NCBI GenBank assembly: GCA_041178545.1
Contig: JBEGVB010000155.1
Location: 1 to 47,968 of the forward strand
Origin: JBEATZ01 sp041178545
Lineage (GTDB): Bacteria; Planctomycetota; UBA1135; UBA2386
DNA length: 47,968 nt
Direction: 5' to 3'
The position numbers were made by a program, and so were the translations under genes. The notes beneath the pieces are model-generated. The model was not told the origin of the DNA. It saw only the letters and a list, made by a program, of their open reading frames with translations, and ran no database searches. Positions within the stretch are counted from its first letter, which is position 1. Each line of letters opens with the position of its first letter. This document shows positions 15,574 through 24,310 of this stretch, piece after piece.

Positions 15574-16809
15574 TCAGCGGGCCTTGGCTTTGACGGCGGC
15601 GTCGTCGAAGGCGGCGAAGTAAGCCTGGATCGCAGGTCCTGACACCCGCTCGCGGTACAGGGCCTCGACCACGGCGCGCTCCCGCTGGAGCACCGCGACT
15701 GCATGGGGCAGCCGCTTGGTCCCGAGGGGCGGCATCACGCGGCCGGCGAACTCGGCACCGGACTCGTCCAGCTTCCTTTCCAGTTCCTCGTGCCCCTTCT
15801 CACGGAAGACGGCAATGGCAGCGGGCGTCCGTTCGTCTTCAGGAAGCTGCATGGCGCTCTCCGCGAGGCGCGGACCGAACTTCTCGGCGCGTCCCACGAC
15901 CAGCTTGCGATCCGCCGCCAACCTCGTGTCGATGGTCGCTGCGTGGTACGTGCGGAGCGCCTGCTCCGCGACGGCGGTTGCCGCCTCCACGGTGGCGTCA
16001 CCGGCAAACGGACCGCGGTCCCCAGCCAGGGTCTTGAAGAGCCGGATGCGCAGGCCTTGCTCGCAGGTGGACTGCAGCAGTTGGGTGAACCGCTCGCTCT
16101 CGTCCATGGCACCCGCGGGCGCCTCCGGCACGGCAAAGCACTCGGCGTCAGGGGCCGTGTCGAGGTCTGCGTGGACCAGTACGAGCGACATGCTGCCCGA
16201 GGCAGACCTGCCCTTGAGTTCCTGCAGCAGCCCGGTGCCTGCCGCAACCGTCACCTCGAAGCTGTCGTCGGTGGAGGCGCGCAGCACGTCGCCTTCGCGG
16301 ACGACCTCGACCCCCTTGTGGCGCAGCGTCTCGAGCCAGCCGAACGGGGAGGCGGCATCTCGTTCGATGCCTGCACCAAAGTCGAACTCGGCTTTCCCAG
16401 TCCGCGGGTCGATGCCCCAGCTCATGGAGCAAATCGTCCGTGGAACGGTCCCGGCACCGGGCAAGTCTGGGAGGGTCCTCCGCAACGTGGTCTCGAGGTC
16501 CTCGACCCGTTGCAGCAGTGGTCCCATGGCCACTGTGGCGGCCATGGGGTGTTCGCCCTCATTGGTGCGAACTGCGAGCATGCCGTCGGTGCACCAGTTG
16601 CGCATCCAGGTCTCGCCCTTGCGGCGTTCGACCCGGATACGGTTCGTCCCGACGTAGTCGATGGTCAGGACGGTCGGGGTGCTCTCCGAACCGACCTGCA
16701 GCCGGTACTCGGCATGGAAGTGCTGCACGGCTGCTGCCCGCCGCATCACTTCGTCGAGCGGGTCCTGGGTCTGCGTGAGCAGTGCAACGAGGGTGGTGGC
16801 CAACAGCAT
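15574..16809 (-). CDS. Secreted protein with LolA/LolB-like N-terminal domain
   Basis: A 411-residue exported protein; the signal is very short (MLLATTLVALLTQTQ). Residues 18-230 look like an outer-membrane lipoprotein carrier (LolA-like) half-barrel: DEVMRRAAAVQHFHAEYRLQ, VLTIDYVGTNRIRVERR, a Trp-rich WMRNWC segment, VVREGDVLRASTDDSFEVTV and then MSLVLVHADLDTAPDAECFA, the usual end of such a domain (strand plus D-x-x-x-F). Residues 240-411 are α-helical and charged (coiled-coil-like) and do not match anything I know. The LolA-like call rests on pattern, not on identity. A TAGAAC hexamer lies six bases before the ATG, without a Shine-Dalgarno sequence. Confidence 0.65.
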   Translation of the reverse strand: MLLATTLVALLTQTQDPLDEVMRRAAAVQHFHAEYRLQVGSESTPTVLTIDYVGTNRIRVERRKGETWMRNWCTDGMLAVRTNEGEHPMAATVAMGPLLQRVEDLETTLRRTLPDLPGAGTVPRTICSMSWGIDPRTGKAEFDFGAGIERDAASPFGWLETLRHKGVEVVREGDVLRASTDDSFEVTVAAGTGLLQELKGRSASGSMSLVLVHADLDTAPDAECFAVPEAPAGAMDESERFTQLLQSTCEQGLRIRLFKTLAGDRGPFAGDATVEAATAVAEQALRTYHAATIDTRLAADRKLVVGRAEKFGPRLAESAMQLPEDERTPAAIAVFREKGHEELERKLDESGAEFAGRVMPPLGTKRLPHAVAVLQRERAVVEALYRERVSGPAIQAYFAAFDDAAVKAKAR

Positions 16810-16815
16810 TGCCGC

Positions 16816-16821
16816 GTTCTA
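16816..16821 (-). promoter_or_regulatory. Putative -10 element (TAGAAC) of the LolA-like gene
   Basis: TAGAAC ends six bases upstream of the start codon on the minus strand. A TGGCTG sequence 18 bases further upstream resembles the TTGCTG boxes seen elsewhere in the window. Confidence 0.3.
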
Positions 16822-16866
16822 GCCGAAGCCCGCACCCGCCAGCCACTGGCAGCTGCCGGACGTGCC

Positions 16867-18642
16867 TCAGCGGCGGGCGCGCAGGCCACCGGGCTCCGTC
16901 GGCTCTGGCGCGGGAGCCGCACCGGCGCTGCGGTAGGCCTCGTCGAGGGCGCGGCGGAAGGCCCATGCACGCGAGCGCGCGTTGTCGATGGCGGACGCGT
17001 TCTCGCAGTCGGTGCGCAGGGCATCCAGCAGCGCCGCGTCCAGTCTGCCCTGGCCCAGGCGCAGCAGGCTCTGTGCGGCAACCTCGTAGACCGCGGCACA
17101 GGCCTCGACTTCCCCACGGTTGAAGAGCGGCACGCCGCGCTCGATGGCGAGTTCGCACACGGCAACCACCTCGGCGCGGATGTCGGCTGCACCGGTGGGG
17201 GCGCCGGACGCACGGCCCGTCGAGCCAGCATCGCCACCGCCAGCGGGCTTGGTGATCACCGTGTCGACCAGGTGCACGACCCCGTTGGCGGCCTGGATGT
17301 CGGTGGCGACCAGGCCGGAGCCTCCGACCGTGAGCTTGCCGTCCACGAGCCTCGCCTCGATGGGTGCGCCGAGCAGGGTGGTGAGCTTCTGCTTCTGCAG
17401 CAGTTCGCGTGCAGCGATGCGACCGGGCACCACGTGCAGGCCGAGGATGCGGGTGAGTTCGTTGCGGTTCTGTGCTTTCAGCAGCGTGTCCAGCGTGCCC
17501 TCAGGCAGCTTCGCGAAGGCGCTGTCGACGGGTGCGAACACGGTCCAAGGCCCGTTGTCCGGGCCGAGCTGGGCGACGAGGCCTGCGGCCTTGACCGCGG
17601 CAACCAGGGTCTTGAGCTGGTCGCTGCCCGTGGCGATCTCGGTGATGGAGCGGGTCTCGGGCAGCAGGACCTTGTCGACGACGTGCACGATGCCGCCGTC
17701 GAACGGGACGTCCGTGGCGACCAGGGCAGCACCGCCCACGGTCTGCTTGGCGAAGTCCACGGCGAGCTGCTGCTCGGCGAGGGTCTTCAGTGCCCGCTGG
17801 TTGAGCACGTCAGCAGAGCTCTTGGTGCCCTCGACCACGTGCTGGAGCAGGATGGTGCGCAACGTCGCGCGGTTCTCCGGCTGCAGCAGCTTCTCCAGCG
17901 TGCCCTTGGGCAGCGCGGCAAAGGCCGCGTCGGTGGGGGCGAAGATCGTCACCGGTTCGCCCGGCAGCGCGAGGCCGGCCTTGCCGACTGCGGCGAGCAG
18001 CGTGTTGAGGCCGGCAGCCTTCGCAACCGTGGCGAGGTCGCGGCCGGTCCCGCTTGCGCTTGCAGCCACGGCATCACCCGCGCCGTAGGTGCGGATGGAG
18101 CGCACGTCGAGGGCGAAGGGGCCTGCCTTCTTGTCCGACAGCGTGACTCCGATGGACTCGACCTTGGCGCCGTCGAGCGCCGGAGGATTGGCGACCGAAC
18201 GGCCGAAGACGTTGAGACCGAAGCCCTCGAGCGGCAACCGCACCTCGGTCCATTCCCCGGACTTGGTCTCGAACTTCTGCTGGAACGACCCGGCCATCAT
18301 GCGCACGTTGCTCACGCGCACGTCAAAGGTGTAGGTCCGGCCGTCGCCCTTCACCTCCAGCACGAAACCCTCGGCACCGGAGCACGCTCCCTCGCGCACG
18401 GCCGTGCGCATCTGGGAGAACCCGCCGTTGTTCTCCAGCGAGAGCTCGCCGGTGAAGCGCAGGATGCCTGCCTCGGGCTGGCTGACCTTGCCGGTGGAGA
18501 GGCCGCCCATCACACCGTCGAGGACGGTGCTCCACGAGCCGATCCCGTCCTTGAAGTCGAGGCGGAAGGCCTGGGCGGAGGCGGTGGCGGGGAAGGCTGC
18601 GCAGGCAAGGGCGAACGCAACGGTGCGGCGGCATCGGGTCAT
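16867..18642 (-). CDS. Secreted CIA30 and double fasciclin (FAS1) domain protein
   Basis: A 591-residue exported protein with signal peptide ending ATASAQA. Residues 24-195 form a CIA30 (complex I intermediate-associated protein 30) galactose-binding-like domain: DLDFKDGIGSW-like start, WSTVLDGVMGGLSTGK, FTGELSLENNGGFSQMRT, VRLPLEGF and SIGVTLSDKKAGPFALDVRS. Two fasciclin domains follow (about 205-340 and 345-480), each with the paired motifs: TIFAPTDAAFAALPKGTLEK with VVDKVLLP, and TVFAPVDSAFAKLPEGTLDT with HLVDTVITKP. The last 100 residues are a helical tail with a cysteine (REVVAVCELA-like). FAS1 domains usually mediate cell adhesion. The fusion of CIA30 with FAS1 is known in planctomycetes and cyanobacteria. 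It follows the permease gene on the same strand after 100 bases. Confidence 0.87.
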   Translation of the reverse strand: MTRCRRTVAFALACAAFPATASAQAFRLDFKDGIGSWSTVLDGVMGGLSTGKVSQPEAGILRFTGELSLENNGGFSQMRTAVREGACSGAEGFVLEVKGDGRTYTFDVRVSNVRMMAGSFQQKFETKSGEWTEVRLPLEGFGLNVFGRSVANPPALDGAKVESIGVTLSDKKAGPFALDVRSIRTYGAGDAVAASASGTGRDLATVAKAAGLNTLLAAVGKAGLALPGEPVTIFAPTDAAFAALPKGTLEKLLQPENRATLRTILLQHVVEGTKSSADVLNQRALKTLAEQQLAVDFAKQTVGGAALVATDVPFDGGIVHVVDKVLLPETRSITEIATGSDQLKTLVAAVKAAGLVAQLGPDNGPWTVFAPVDSAFAKLPEGTLDTLLKAQNRNELTRILGLHVVPGRIAARELLQKQKLTTLLGAPIEARLVDGKLTVGGSGLVATDIQAANGVVHLVDTVITKPAGGGDAGSTGRASGAPTGAADIRAEVVAVCELAIERGVPLFNRGEVEACAAVYEVAAQSLLRLGQGRLDAALLDALRTDCENASAIDNARSRAWAFRRALDEAYRSAGAAPAPEPTEPGGLRARR

Positions 18643-18742
18643 GGCGGTCCTCGTGGTCTGGTGACCGGAGCACGATCGCCGGGGGACGGGCCCCGGATTC
18701 AGCGAAAGGCTGCGGCAAGGCGGCCTGCCGGCCCGAAGCCGC

Positions 18743-19693
18743 TCACAGGACCTGCTGCGCAGCCCATGTGTAGAGGGGGATCCCCACCACCAGGTTGAGC
18801 GGGAAGGTGAGCCCCAGCGCGAGACCGAAGTAGATGGCTGGGTTGGCCTCCGGGATCGCGTTGCGCAGCGCCGCAGGGACCACGATGTAGCTGGCACTCG
18901 CCGCCAGCACCATCAGGACCGTGCCGTCGGCGACCCCGAGGTCGAGCAGTGCGGCGAGGGCGAGCGCCATGGCCGCGTGCAGCAGCGGCGCGCCCAGCGC
19001 ATAGGCGACCAGCACGGGTGAGCTGCGCCGCGCCGTGTCGAAGTGCCGTGCCACCAGCAGCCCCATGTCGAGCAGGAAGAAGGCGAGCATGCCCTTGAAG
19101 AGGTCGCCGCTGAACGGCTGCATCATCACCTTGCCGGGTTCGCCGCTCGCGAGGCCCACTGCCATCGCGCCCAGCAGCAGGATGAGCGAGCCGTCGGTGA
19201 AGGCCTCGCGCAGCACGTGCGGCAGTGAGGCAGCTCCGCCGGACTTGCCGCGGCGCAGGCGGTGTGCGAGCAGGACGGCCATGATCACCGCGGGCGACTC
19301 CATCAGCACCATGGCCACGACCATGTGGCCCGAGGCCGGCATGCCCTGTCCCTCGAGCGCCTGCAGTGCAGTCACGAACGTGACGGCACTCACCGACCCG
19401 TAGGCCGCGGCCACGGCTGCTGCGTCGAAGCGCGACACCGCCTTGCGCAGCATCGCGTACCCGATGAGCGGCACCACGGCAGCGAGGAACATCGCTGCGC
19501 CGAGGCTCTTGACCATCTCGAGGCCCAGCCCGCTCTCCGCCAGCGCGAAGCCGCCCTTGAGGCCGAGCGCCATGAGGAGGTAGAGCGACAGGAACTTGGC
19601 GATGGGGGCCGGGACCTCCAGGTTCGAGCGCAACGCGCCGGCGAGGAGTCCGAGCAGGAAGAACAGGATCGCCGGGTCGAGCACGTTCTGCAT
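18743..19693 (-). CDS. Sodium-dependent bicarbonate transporter family permease (SbtA-like)
   Basis: A 316-residue integral membrane protein of about ten helices. The start MQNVLDPAILFFLLGLLAG and SNLEVPAPIAKFLSLYLLMA followed by LGLKGGFALAESG matches the SbtA/DUF897 signature; the second half has MVVAMVLMESPAVIMAVLLA, then AFTDGSLILLLGAMAVGLAS, and SASYIVVPAALRNAIPEANP near the end. In cyanobacteria SbtA is the high-affinity Na+/HCO3- symporter that works with the PII-like protein SbtB; no sbtB-like gene is adjacent here. The frame continues upstream, but the ATG before the first helix is the obvious start. Transport of bicarbonate or another carboxylate is inferred from the family. Confidence 0.87.
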   Translation of the reverse strand: MQNVLDPAILFFLLGLLAGALRSNLEVPAPIAKFLSLYLLMALGLKGGFALAESGLGLEMVKSLGAAMFLAAVVPLIGYAMLRKAVSRFDAAAVAAAYGSVSAVTFVTALQALEGQGMPASGHMVVAMVLMESPAVIMAVLLAHRLRRGKSGGAASLPHVLREAFTDGSLILLLGAMAVGLASGEPGKVMMQPFSGDLFKGMLAFFLLDMGLLVARHFDTARRSSPVLVAYALGAPLLHAAMALALAALLDLGVADGTVLMVLAASASYIVVPAALRNAIPEANPAIYFGLALGLTFPLNLVVGIPLYTWAAQQVL

Positions 19694-19801
19694 GCGCGGG
19701 CGCGAGCGTGGGACCGTTGCCACCGATTTCAAGGCGGCTGGGTCGGCCGGGACTTCCGCGGCAGGAGGGATCCGGTGAGGATCCCGTCCCGGACGTCTCC
19801 C

Positions 19802-21613
19802 ATGCGTATCCCGATCCTGTTCGCGGCGATTCTGCTCCCCGCGGCCGCCGTGGCGGCCCAGCAGGACCTCGTGCGCTGGGTGGTGCGGGAGCCGACGCCG
19901 GCCCAGCGCCTGCAGTTGCACCAGCACTTCGACGTCGCCGGAGCGTGCTGTGGCGGTGCCCGGTCCACCGGACCGGTGGACGTCGTACTGCCCTCGGGCC
20001 GTGTCCCCCTGCTGCGCGCCATCGCGCCACAGGCACAACTCGTGAGCGACGGCCGGCCGTGGAGCGTGGTCGAACTCGAGCTCGGGGCCACGGGCACCGA
20101 CCCCGATCCCGGCTATTACACCGTTGCGGAGGTCGAGGCGGAGATCGACGCGATGGTCGCGGCGCACCCCGGGCACGCGCGCAAGGTGGACCTGAGTGCG
20201 CTGCCCGGTGGCATGCTCACCCACGAGGGCCGCTCGGTGTTCGCGCTCAAGGTGAGCGACAACGTGGCGCTCGACGAGGACGAGCCCGCCATCGTGCTTG
20301 CTGCGCAGCACCATGCACGCGAACTCAACTCGACCCACATGGTGGTCCGCGCCATGCAGCGCGTCCTGCAGGACCGGTCCACGGATCCTGCACTGGCGGC
20401 ACTGGTGGACAGCCGCGAGCTGTGGTTCGTGCCGATGGTGAACCCTGACGGCGTGAACCAGGTGTGGACGGTGAACAGCCTCTGGCGCAAGAACCGCCGC
20501 AACAACGGTGGCAGCTACGGCGTCGACCTCAACCGCAACTACCCGTTCCTGTGGGGTCTGTGTGGCGCCTCTCTCACGGCGAGTTCGGACACCTACCGCG
20601 GTCCTGCTCCCGGCAGCGAGCCCGAGACCGCGACGCTGCGCGCCCTGGTGCGCATGCTGCGCCCCGAGGTCTACCTAGACTTCCACAGCTACGGGCAGGA
20701 CGTGCTGCGCATGTGGGCCCCGTGTGCGACGGTCAACCCGGTGATGCAGGCCTTCCAGCAGTCCTACTGCGACCGCCTGCGCACACCCATGGCCTACGAC
20801 ACGCGCGACCCGTCGGCCTCCGGTGAGGCGCCGGAAGACCACTTCTCGTCGAGTGGCACGCTCTCGTTCCTCGTCGAGGTGGGCACCGACTTCCAGCCGC
20901 TGTTCTCGGCCACGGTGACCGAGGAGGCGCGCGTGTGGCCGGGCGTGCAGCAGGCACTCACCACGTGGCAGCCCGCGGTGCGGGGTCATGTGCGCAGCTC
21001 GCTCGGCACGGCACCGCTGGAGGCCACGATCACCTTCGCGCCATCGGTGCTCAACCACGGTGAGGTGACGCGCAGTCGCGGCCGCGACGGCCGCTACGGT
21101 CTCTGGTTGCCGGTGGGGTCCTGGGACGTGACCTTCGCTGCTCCCGGCCACGCGAGCAGGACCGTGCCCGTGGTGGTGTCCGCGCTGGACCAGCCCTTGG
21201 TGCTCGACGTGTTCCTCGAGCCGTCGGCCCCGGCGCCGCAACTCAGCCGTTCCGGCTCGGGCAGCATCGGCACTGCCGTCACCTTCACCTACTTGTCGCC
21301 CGGCGATGCCGGCAAGCAGGCATGGTTCGGGTGGTCGCTCGGCACCGCGCCCGGCATCGCGCTGGGCGGACAACGCGTGCTGCCGCTCAACCACGACTTC
21401 CTCCTCGACGCGGCGCTTGCCGGCAATCCCGTGCTCGCGCCCACCTGGACTGCGCTCGACGCTTCCGCGCAGGCCCAGTGCACCCTCGCAGTCCCCAACG
21501 ACGTGTCCCTCGTGGGGCTGACCACGTACGTGGCAGGCATCACGATCGACGTTGCGTACCAGTACGCCATCAAGTCGTGGAGCCAGCCCGTTGCCGTCAC
21601 CGTCGTGCCCTGA
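19802..21613 (+). CDS. Secreted M14 zinc carboxypeptidase with regulatory-like and C-terminal β domains
   Basis: A 603-residue exported protein (signal MRIPILFAAILLPAAAVAAQ). Residues 105-390 are an M14 metallocarboxypeptidase: zinc ligands His171 and Glu174 in AAQHHARELN and His295 in YLDFHSYGQD, substrate-binding VDLNRNYPF (Asn244, Arg245), and the catalytic glutamate in LSFLVEVGTDF (Glu359). Residues 392-475 form a carboxypeptidase-regulatory-like β-sandwich (LWLPVGSWDVTFAAPGHASR). Residues 478-603 form a third domain with TFTYLSPGD, a C-x-x-x-x-P-N segment (QCTLAVPNDVSLVGL) and YQYAIKSW, resembling the C-termini of other exported proteins in this window. It probably trims peptides outside the cytoplasm. 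The gene lies 108 bases from the divergent permease gene. Confidence 0.9.
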   Translation: MRIPILFAAILLPAAAVAAQQDLVRWVVREPTPAQRLQLHQHFDVAGACCGGARSTGPVDVVLPSGRVPLLRAIAPQAQLVSDGRPWSVVELELGATGTDPDPGYYTVAEVEAEIDAMVAAHPGHARKVDLSALPGGMLTHEGRSVFALKVSDNVALDEDEPAIVLAAQHHARELNSTHMVVRAMQRVLQDRSTDPALAALVDSRELWFVPMVNPDGVNQVWTVNSLWRKNRRNNGGSYGVDLNRNYPFLWGLCGASLTASSDTYRGPAPGSEPETATLRALVRMLRPEVYLDFHSYGQDVLRMWAPCATVNPVMQAFQQSYCDRLRTPMAYDTRDPSASGEAPEDHFSSSGTLSFLVEVGTDFQPLFSATVTEEARVWPGVQQALTTWQPAVRGHVRSSLGTAPLEATITFAPSVLNHGEVTRSRGRDGRYGLWLPVGSWDVTFAAPGHASRTVPVVVSALDQPLVLDVFLEPSAPAPQLSRSGSGSIGTAVTFTYLSPGDAGKQAWFGWSLGTAPGIALGGQRVLPLNHDFLLDAALAGNPVLAPTWTALDASAQAQCTLAVPNDVSLVGLTTYVAGITIDVAYQYAIKSWSQPVAVTVVP

Positions 21614-21627
21614 CGACAGGGACGGGC

Positions 21628-21655
21628 TTGCTGCCCAGGTTCCTTCTGGGACACT
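21628..21655 (+). promoter_or_regulatory. Possible promoter (TTGCTG-16-GACACT) of the BPL_N gene
   Basis: TTGCTG (21628-21633) and GACACT (21650-21655) are 16 bases apart. The ATG lies eight bases past the second hexamer, as in other promoters of the window. The -10 is poor, so this is tentative. Confidence 0.28.
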
Positions 21656-21663
21656 TCCGCGCC

Positions 21664-22944
21664 ATGCGCACGGCCACTGTCCTGATCGCCTGCTCGCTGT
21701 CCCTCGGCTTGTTGTCCTGCAGCGATGTGGTCGCCCAGACCGTCACCGTGCACGTGGCGCGCGAGGAGCGTCCTACGGTGGTCGGCCTCGCGGAGCAGTT
21801 GGAGGGGTTCCGCGTCACCAAGGGCTCGCTCCTCGTGACCGCTGGTACGGATCGCAAGGATCGGAAGGACGGCACGCCTGCGGCAGCTGAACTCCACGTG
21901 GCGGTGCGGTGGGTCGAGCCCGCCAAGGATGCACCCAAGGGATTCGTCCCGGCCAAGGTCCACGGCACCGACCCCGTGCGCGCCCTCGGCTGGGTGACGA
22001 TGGCGCTCGCGGGCGAGGGCGCAGGCAACATGGTCCGCGTGGTCCATGCCGTCGATGCCCGGGAAGCCTCCAAGGCAAGGTTCACGCTGGTGGTGGAGTT
22101 CCCCAACCCCAGGACGGGCCTGTCGAAGGCCCGGCAGTTCCGTCACGTGCGCCTGTTGGTGGCAACCGCGCTGCGCGACCTCGGCATGCTCGACGCGTTG
22201 CCGACGCCGTGGCCCGAAGGCCTGTCCGCGAAGGGCACCATTGGCCTCTACGACGCCGAGGGCGTCGGCGGGAGCGGCTGTGAGAACGTGGAGCGAGCCG
22301 TCGACGAGACCACGCTCGGACACCGTCTGCTGCCCGTCTGCCCGGAGGACATCCGCGAGGGTGGGCTTGCAGGGCTTGCAGCCGTCGTCTTCCCCGGTGG
22401 TTCCGGTGGTGGCATCGCCAAGGCACTGGAGCCTGCGGGCGTCGCAGCCGTGCGCAACTTCGTGGGCGGTGGCGGCGGCTACGTGGGCATCTGTGCCGGG
22501 GCCTACTTCGCAGGTTCTGGCCTCGCGAGCTATGCAGCCCTGATGCCGTGGAAGCACACGCAGCCGTGGACCAAGGGGTTGGCACAACTCGACGTCGCCC
22601 TCACCGAGGACGGCAAGCGCATCCTGGGTGCCGAGTTCGCGAGCTTCCGCACGCGGTACAACAACGGCCCGGTCTATCCCGACGTGCTGGCGCAGTCGGA
22701 GAAAGCTGGTTCTGCCACCAAGCCGCTCGTGCTCGCCAACTTCGCGAGTCCCTCCACGGACAAGAAGGGCGTCGTGCACGAGGCGATGGTGGGCACTCCG
22801 GCGATTGCCGCAGACACCTTCGGCAAGGGGCGCGTGCTCGTGATCAGTCCGCACCCGGAGTCCCATGCCGAACTCAACGCGCTTGTCGCGCGCGCGATCG
22901 GCTGGACGCTGGGAGTGGACGCTGGGAAGGTCACGGCGAAGTGA
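21664..22944 (+). CDS. Exported BPL_N (glutamine amidotransferase-like) domain protein
   Basis: A 426-residue exported protein with an N-terminal signal that may carry a lipobox (LGLLSC, Cys19). Residues 28-165 form a β-rich domain of no recognised family. Residues 190-420 are the BPL_N module (biotin-protein ligase N-terminal, class I amidotransferase-like): GTIGLYDAEGVGGSGCENV, the loop VVFPGGSGGGIAKAL, the nucleophile elbow GGYVGICAGAYFAGSG (Cys277) and near the end RVLVISPHPESH with the catalytic histidine region. BPL_N proteins are frequent in planctomycetes, but none has a known substrate. Signal peptide, elbow cysteine and His are all in place, so it may be an active hydrolase or amidase. 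Confidence 0.82.
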   Translation: MRTATVLIACSLSLGLLSCSDVVAQTVTVHVAREERPTVVGLAEQLEGFRVTKGSLLVTAGTDRKDRKDGTPAAAELHVAVRWVEPAKDAPKGFVPAKVHGTDPVRALGWVTMALAGEGAGNMVRVVHAVDAREASKARFTLVVEFPNPRTGLSKARQFRHVRLLVATALRDLGMLDALPTPWPEGLSAKGTIGLYDAEGVGGSGCENVERAVDETTLGHRLLPVCPEDIREGGLAGLAAVVFPGGSGGGIAKALEPAGVAAVRNFVGGGGGYVGICAGAYFAGSGLASYAALMPWKHTQPWTKGLAQLDVALTEDGKRILGAEFASFRTRYNNGPVYPDVLAQSEKAGSATKPLVLANFASPSTDKKGVVHEAMVGTPAIAADTFGKGRVLVISPHPESHAELNALVARAIGWTLGVDAGKVTAK

Positions 22945-22951
22945 CGTTGGT

Positions 22952-22970
22952 CGCCCGACCTGGCCGGGCG
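22952..22970. terminator. Hairpin between convergent genes
   Basis: CGCCCG (22952-22957) pairs perfectly with CGGGCG (22965-22970) across a 7-base loop. It fills most of the 27-base gap between the stops of the BPL_N gene and the calpain gene, so it could terminate transcription from both sides. No T-tract is present. Confidence 0.45.
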
Positions 22971-22971
22971 C

Positions 22972-24246
22972 TCAGCGGATCTCGGTGCCGCCTGCGCCCT
23001 TGGTTGCAGGCGGCCTTGCCGGCTCCGGCTTGGGCAGGGGCGTCGCCGTCTGCCAGGTCATGCTGCTGAACACCTGCACGAACTCCCGCAGCGGCAGTCG
23101 GAACACGCCCTTCTCGATGGCGTAGCCGTTCTGGAGGCCTGGTTCGCCCGTGAGCTTGCGGGTGCGGCCGTGGGGGTTCCACACGGTGACGACCTGCGCC
23201 GCCGTGTCATAGCCCAGCACGGCATAGGCGTGCTTGCCCGGGATGCCGGGTGGGTGCTTCGCGGTGTTGGTGCTGCATGTCACGAGCCGCTTCTCGGCCG
23301 TCGCGGCTGCGAGCACCGGGTGCGCCTTCTGCGCGAGTGCGTCGGGCGTGTCGGCCGGCACCGGGTCGGGTGGCGTGGTGGGCGGCGTCTTGCTCGCGGG
23401 CACGCGCTTGTGGAAGGCGATCCGCTGCGTGTTGTTGCCGGTGAGCAGCTTCAACACCGTGGCGGTGGAGCCGCCTGCCAGTGCGTCGGTTGCGGTCTCG
23501 GTCTCGTACTTCGACGGGTTCGCGTCCTGACGCACCTGGCCCATGGCCTTCTCCAGTACGGGCAGCCAGAGGCCCTCGTCACCGGTGGTGCCCGACAGCG
23601 CGAGTTCGGCATCGGTGAGGCGCGTCACCTGCAGGGTCTTGCCGTTGGCGAAGTGCACCGCGTAGCCCTCCTCCTGCTCGGTGACGAGCGCACGCAGCGC
23701 GTTGGGGTCGCGATGGGTGAAGGCCCCGATCGAGGCCACGAACCAGCAGTTGCCGATGGGGCCCTGACGACAGGCGTCGAGGTCGGGCGTGTCGTCGTGG
23801 AACAGCACGCGCGGCGTGGTGCGGATGCGACGCAGGCCCGAGGTGAAGCTGGCAGCGAAGTTGGGCACGCGCTTGGGCGCGGCAGCAGGGACCTGCTCGC
23901 CCGAGTCGGCGCGGTCGGCGTCCTCCCGGGCCCGTGCCTTGCCACTGGCCGGCTTGACCGGCTTGGTCAGCCCCTCGACGGAGAGCACCGGCACCTCGTA
24001 CGTGCCGGCGCGCACCACGCGCTTGATGGCGGCAATCGCGGCAGCAGCATCGTCCTTCACCGCCGGGTCGACGCAGACGCGGTCGATCTCTGCAGGGCTC
24101 AGCACGAGGTCGTCATCGGCGTCCCATGCGTCGAAGTGCGCGGCCACGGTGGCGGCAAAGGTGGGCTGCTTGGCTGCTGGTGCTGCTGGCTGCGGTGCTT
24201 GCTGGGCGGCGAGCACGGAGCAGGCGAACAAGGCGAGGATCCGCAT
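22972..24246 (-). CDS. Secreted calpain-like (family C2) cysteine protease with an EF-hand
   Basis: A 424-residue protein with signal MRILALFACSVLAAQQ and a Pro/Ala linker. An EF-hand-like loop DADDDLVLSPAE spans residues 42-53. The protease domain covers about 140-400. The calpain motif RQGPIGNCWFVASIGA carries the oxyanion Gln161 and nucleophile Cys167, IPGKHAYAVLGYD holds His339 and VVTVWNPHG holds Asn357, so the Cys-His-Asn triad is complete. Pro-rich insertions between 280 and 305 are extra compared with classical calpains. In animals calpains are intracellular Ca2+-dependent proteases; here the signal peptide implies action outside the cytoplasm, with the EF-hand as possible Ca2+ sensor. 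A TATCCT hexamer lies eight bases upstream of the ATG. Confidence 0.85.
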   Translation of the reverse strand: MRILALFACSVLAAQQAPQPAAPAAKQPTFAATVAAHFDAWDADDDLVLSPAEIDRVCVDPAVKDDAAAAIAAIKRVVRAGTYEVPVLSVEGLTKPVKPASGKARAREDADRADSGEQVPAAAPKRVPNFAASFTSGLRRIRTTPRVLFHDDTPDLDACRQGPIGNCWFVASIGAFTHRDPNALRALVTEQEEGYAVHFANGKTLQVTRLTDAELALSGTTGDEGLWLPVLEKAMGQVRQDANPSKYETETATDALAGGSTATVLKLLTGNNTQRIAFHKRVPASKTPPTTPPDPVPADTPDALAQKAHPVLAAATAEKRLVTCSTNTAKHPPGIPGKHAYAVLGYDTAAQVVTVWNPHGRTRKLTGEPGLQNGYAIEKGVFRLPLREFVQVFSSMTWQTATPLPKPEPARPPATKGAGGTEIR

Positions 24247-24254
24247 GGGCGAGG

Positions 24255-24260
24255 AGGATA
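24255..24260 (-). promoter_or_regulatory. Putative -10 element (TATCCT) of the calpain-like gene
   Basis: TATCCT ends eight bases before the start codon on the minus strand, with no Shine-Dalgarno sequence in between. No -35 box is recognised. Confidence 0.32.
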
Positions 24261-24310
24261 GCGCATCGCCGTGGGATGGATGTCCCCTGTCGGTCGCGAG
24301 TGCCCCGGCC

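Noticed and set aside
15703..18798. A 1031-codon plus-strand open frame
   Set aside because: Antisense to the LolA-like and CIA30-fasciclin genes; no protein-family motif is visible.
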